A stretch of DNA of 16,718 nt from an uncultured Bacteriovorax sp. (GTDB lineage Bacteria; Bdellovibrionota; Bacteriovoracia; Bacteriovoracales; Bacteriovoracaceae). The notes below the pieces were generated by a model, which was not told the origin of the DNA, ran no database searches, and worked only from the letters and a program-made list of their open reading frames with translations. Where the stretch lies: positions 1-16,718 of the forward strand of contig CAMLRB010000063.1 in the NCBI GenBank assembly GCA_946482295.1. The letters run 5' to 3'. Below are positions 15,163-16,718 of this stretch, piece by piece (position 1 is the first letter of the stretch; every line of letters starts with the position of its first letter). A program made the position numbers and the translations under genes.

Positions 15163-16202
15163 ACGCTATCTAAACCGCAGACATAAAGTGAAAGCGAGTA
15201 AGGTGCAAATTCGACTAGAGGTTTGGGTCCGAAAAGATAGTGCAGAAATTCTCTCTCTGTCACTTCAAATTGTTTGAGATTAAAATCGAATATTACTTTT
15301 CCTTCATTCGCAGAAACAATGCTGAGATCGCCTTGTGATGTGTCTTTTAAAAAGGCATTAAGGATTTTCAGCGATCCCATTTTAAAAAAAGAACTGAAAT
15401 AGATATCTTTTCCTGAATGTGGTTCTGATTCAGGCAACCATACTCGGTACTGACCAATCTCTTTTATTAAATTTTGATAGACTGCTTTTGATGAAGCAGA
15501 GACCTCGTGGATGATACCAGTAAGGTCTTTACCCTTGTTCACACAAAAGTATCGATCAATATTGTTATCAAGGCGTTTAATATAGAGATCAACTGATTTC
15601 ATATCGCGAATGAGTGACCAATCCATTTCTTCTCTTTTAACTGTAAAAAATTGTCTTTCATTAAATTGCTTGTAGAGGTTTTTAATTTTAGCAAAATCCT
15701 CTTTGTTTAAATCGGAAAAATGCGTTTTTTCAAATCCTGGAAAACTGCTCTGTGGGAAAAAAGAGTTTCCAGATTCAAAAAATCCTCCTGCTCTATGAAA
15801 AGAAAATTTTTCATAAATGTTTTCCAAATCGCTCCAGAGAATGAAGAGCGCACATTTTTCTCTGTGTTCTTCAATGGCGATATTCATTAGATTTTTAAAA
15901 AGATTTTTTCCACGATGAGCTTTATGAGTGGCAATTCCCCCAATGAAAGCAACATTCATTGTCGTTTCATTTTTTATTAAGGTTCGAGGGCAAACAGCTA
16001 AATGCGCTGCTAGTGCACCAGAAGAAGCTTCAATGTAGAGGTAACAGTTTTCAAAATTAAAAGGATTCATGAGAGGAGCAAAATCGATTTCATAATTTTG
16101 CTTAGGACTGTATCCAAATTCTTCTTCTATAAGTGCAATCACTTGCTCAAAGTATTCTGGATTCTTCGAGAGCGTCGTTAAAACATAAGCAGAGTCATTC
16201 AT
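15159..16202 (-). CDS. GNAT-family N-acetyltransferase
   Basis: A 347-residue protein whose N-terminal half is a GNAT domain: a hydrophobic strand MNVAFIGGIATH (82-93) leads into the acetyl-CoA pyrophosphate loop HRGKNLFKNLM (96-106), then CALFILWSDLENIYEKFSFHRAG (117-139), the usual motif B strand-helix with YEKFGF-like ending. The C-terminal half (about 170-347) is an uncharacterised extension, possibly a second degenerate GNAT fold. Protein and substrate are unassigned; polyamine acetylation is tempting given the convergent SpeD/SpeE genes, but the opposite orientation weakens that. No clear Shine-Dalgarno precedes the ATG; a TAAAAT box (16214-16209) lies only 6 bases upstream, compatible with a leaderless transcript, though no -35 is visible. 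Its stop overlaps the convergent gene's stop by 4 bases. Confidence 0.83.
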   Translation of the reverse strand: MNDSAYVLTTLSKNPEYFEQVIALIEEEFGYSPKQNYEIDFAPLMNPFNFENCYLYIEASSGALAAHLAVCPRTLIKNETTMNVAFIGGIATHKAHRGKNLFKNLMNIAIEEHREKCALFILWSDLENIYEKFSFHRAGGFFESGNSFFPQSSFPGFEKTHFSDLNKEDFAKIKNLYKQFNERQFFTVKREEMDWSLIRDMKSVDLYIKRLDNNIDRYFCVNKGKDLTGIIHEVSASSKAVYQNLIKEIGQYRVWLPESEPHSGKDIYFSSFFKMGSLKILNAFLKDTSQGDLSIVSANEGKVIFDFNLKQFEVTEREFLHYLFGPKPLVEFAPYSLSLYVCGLDSV

Positions 16203-16313
16203 ATGTCTATTTTAACGACAATCATTGAGCTTTCGCCTAAATTTCTTCCATTTTTTTAACTGGAGTAATTCTATATGGTATAGGTTTTACTTTATTTTCA
16301 AATGGTTAGGTCA

Positions 16314-16344
16314 AAAAAAATGTCTAAAAATTAGTCATTTTTTT
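16314..16344. repeat. AT-rich inverted repeat next to the flagellin promoter
   Basis: AAAAAAATG (16314-16322) pairs with CATTTTTTT (16336-16344), and inside it CTAA pairs with TTAG around a loop AAA, with one T-T mismatch. It ends one base before the -35 element of the sigma-28 promoter. It could be a regulator site, a curved upstream element or a weak AT terminator. The remaining leftward part of this 244-base gap (16203-16313) shows nothing that I can support beyond the TAAAAT box noted for the GNAT gene. Confidence 0.4.
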
Positions 16345-16345
16345 C

Positions 16346-16372
16346 TAAAGTTATTTTTAGGGCCGACGATTA
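16346..16372 (+). promoter_or_regulatory. sigma-28 (FliA-type) flagellar promoter
   Basis: TAAAGTTA (16346-16353), 11 bases, then GACGATTA (16365-16372). The sigma-28 consensus is TAAAGTTT-N11-GCCGATAA, so the spacing is exact and the two boxes match at 7 of 8 and 6 of 8 positions. It lies about 75 bases before the flagellin ATG, predicting transcription from about 16379. Confidence 0.85.
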
Positions 16373-16404
16373 GTTAAGCATGAAGCCGTGAGGTAACACT
16401 CACA

Positions 16405-16423
16405 GAGAAACATGATGTTTCTC
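16405..16423 (+). promoter_or_regulatory. perfect inverted repeat in the flagellin leader
   Basis: GAGAAACATGATGTTTCTC is a 9+1+9 perfect inverted repeat in the predicted 5' untranslated region. As RNA it would form a 7-base stem with a 5-base loop, about 13 bases before the ribosome site. A role in mRNA stability or translation control is likely but unproven. Confidence 0.6.
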
Positions 16424-16433
16424 AAGCCAGAAA

Positions 16434-16442
16434 TCAAGGAGG
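16434..16442 (+). promoter_or_regulatory. strong ribosome binding site, possible CsrA target
   Basis: AAGGAGG (16436-16442) lies 4 bases before the flagellin ATG. The wider TCAAGGAGG resembles the CsrA-binding core (CARGGA), as seen over flagellin ribosome sites in other bacteria. The ribosome site is secure; the CsrA role is an inference. Confidence 0.7.
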
Positions 16443-16446
16443 ATGT

Positions 16447-16718
16447 ATGGGACTTCGTATTAACACAAACGTTGCGTCGTTAAACGCACAAAGGAACTTA
16501 GGTTCAACGAGAATCTCGATGAACAAGTCACTGGAGAAACTTTCTTCAGGTCAAAGAATCAACAGAGCTGGTGACGATGCTGCCGGTCTCGCAATCTCAG
16601 AAAACTTAAAAGCTCAAATTAAAGGTTTAGGCCAAGCTGAAAGAAATGCTGAAGATGGTATTTAATTAGTTCAGATCGCTGAAGGTGCTCTTGGTGAAGT
16701 TTCAAACATCCTCATAAG
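16447..16718 (+). pseudogene. flagellin N-terminus with an in-frame stop codon, runs off the window
   Basis: The first 72 residues are a canonical bacterial flagellin D0/D1 start: [53 protein letters not shown], then ERNAEDGI. Codon 73 is TAA (16663-16665). In the same frame the sequence continues to the window edge as LVQIAEGALGEVSNILI, exactly the expected flagellin continuation after DGI, where a Ser (for example TCA) normally stands. One base change (TCA to TAA) would explain it, with no frameshift. As written, the product is a 72-residue fragment unable to form a filament. It has a strong sigma-28 promoter and ribosome site, so inactivation looks recent, or the base is a sequencing error. 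Bdellovibrio-type bacteria often carry several flagellin genes, so loss of one copy could be tolerated. Confidence 0.85.

Noticed and set aside
16663..16665. Programmed recoding of the TAA in flagellin
   Set aside because: No known recoding uses UAA for Ser here, no slippery site or needed frame change; a point mutation or sequence error is simpler.
1..16718. Mobile elements, CRISPR arrays, tRNA or rRNA genes, prophage genes
   Set aside because: No transposase or integrase motif, no regularly spaced repeats and no cloverleaf or rRNA-like segment was found on either strand.

Overview
The window looks like chromosomal DNA of a motile, low-GC Gram-negative bacterium of the Bdellovibrionota, most likely a Bacteriovorax/Peredibacter-type relative. 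The reasons are AT-rich coding, a flagellin opening [16 protein letters not shown] behind a sigma-28-type promoter, several signal-peptide proteins, and conserved hypotheticals of the deltaproteobacterial/Bdellovibrio kind. The assignment is an inference from style, not from a marker gene. I see no rRNA, tRNA, insertion sequence, integrase or CRISPR array. No gap between genes exceeds 244 bases.

Layout. (1) 2-916 (+) is the 3' part of a gene cut by the window edge; its protein carries a recognisable but stretched RelA/SpoT synthetase-like motif set. (2) 917-5745 (-) is a compact six-gene run: secreted small protein, Cys-rich zinc-ribbon-like protein, greA, recG, degenerate FHA protein, alpha/beta hydrolase. 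It joins transcript cleavage (GreA) and fork repair (RecG) with genes of unknown role. (3) 5809-7527 (+) is a UbiB/ABC1/ADCK-family atypical kinase, divergent from the run and sharing a palindromic -10 region with it. (4) 7678-11265 (+) is a 1195-residue secreted protein with a 24-cysteine block, a glycine-rich double membrane-like segment and a Gly/Ser-rich tail; I do not recognise it. (5) 11243-15162 (+) is a three-gene membrane cluster: an acyltransferase-like integral membrane protein, an S-adenosylmethionine decarboxylase (SpeD) domain fused to a polytopic membrane module, and a second copy of that module fused to a spermidine-synthase-like (SpeE) domain. (6) 15159-16202 (-) is a GNAT-type acetyltransferase, convergent with the cluster. 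(7) 16447-window end (+) is a flagellin with an in-frame stop at codon 73.

The most interesting unit is the polyamine cluster. SpeD makes decarboxylated AdoMet and SpeE uses it as aminopropyl donor. Here the two enzymes sit on two homologous membrane scaffolds encoded side by side, next to a membrane acyltransferase. This suggests a membrane-anchored two-subunit aminopropyl-transfer machine, perhaps modifying a membrane or exported acceptor. The SpeE-like domain has lost several usual substrate-contact residues, so its acceptor or reaction may differ from putrescine-to-spermidine.

Two other signals stand out. A textbook rho-independent terminator hairpin lies inside the 5' coding region of the acyltransferase gene, where its stem encodes part of the conserved LDFLRG motif. 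The flagellin has an excellent sigma-28 promoter and a perfect leader inverted repeat, yet carries a nonsense codon.
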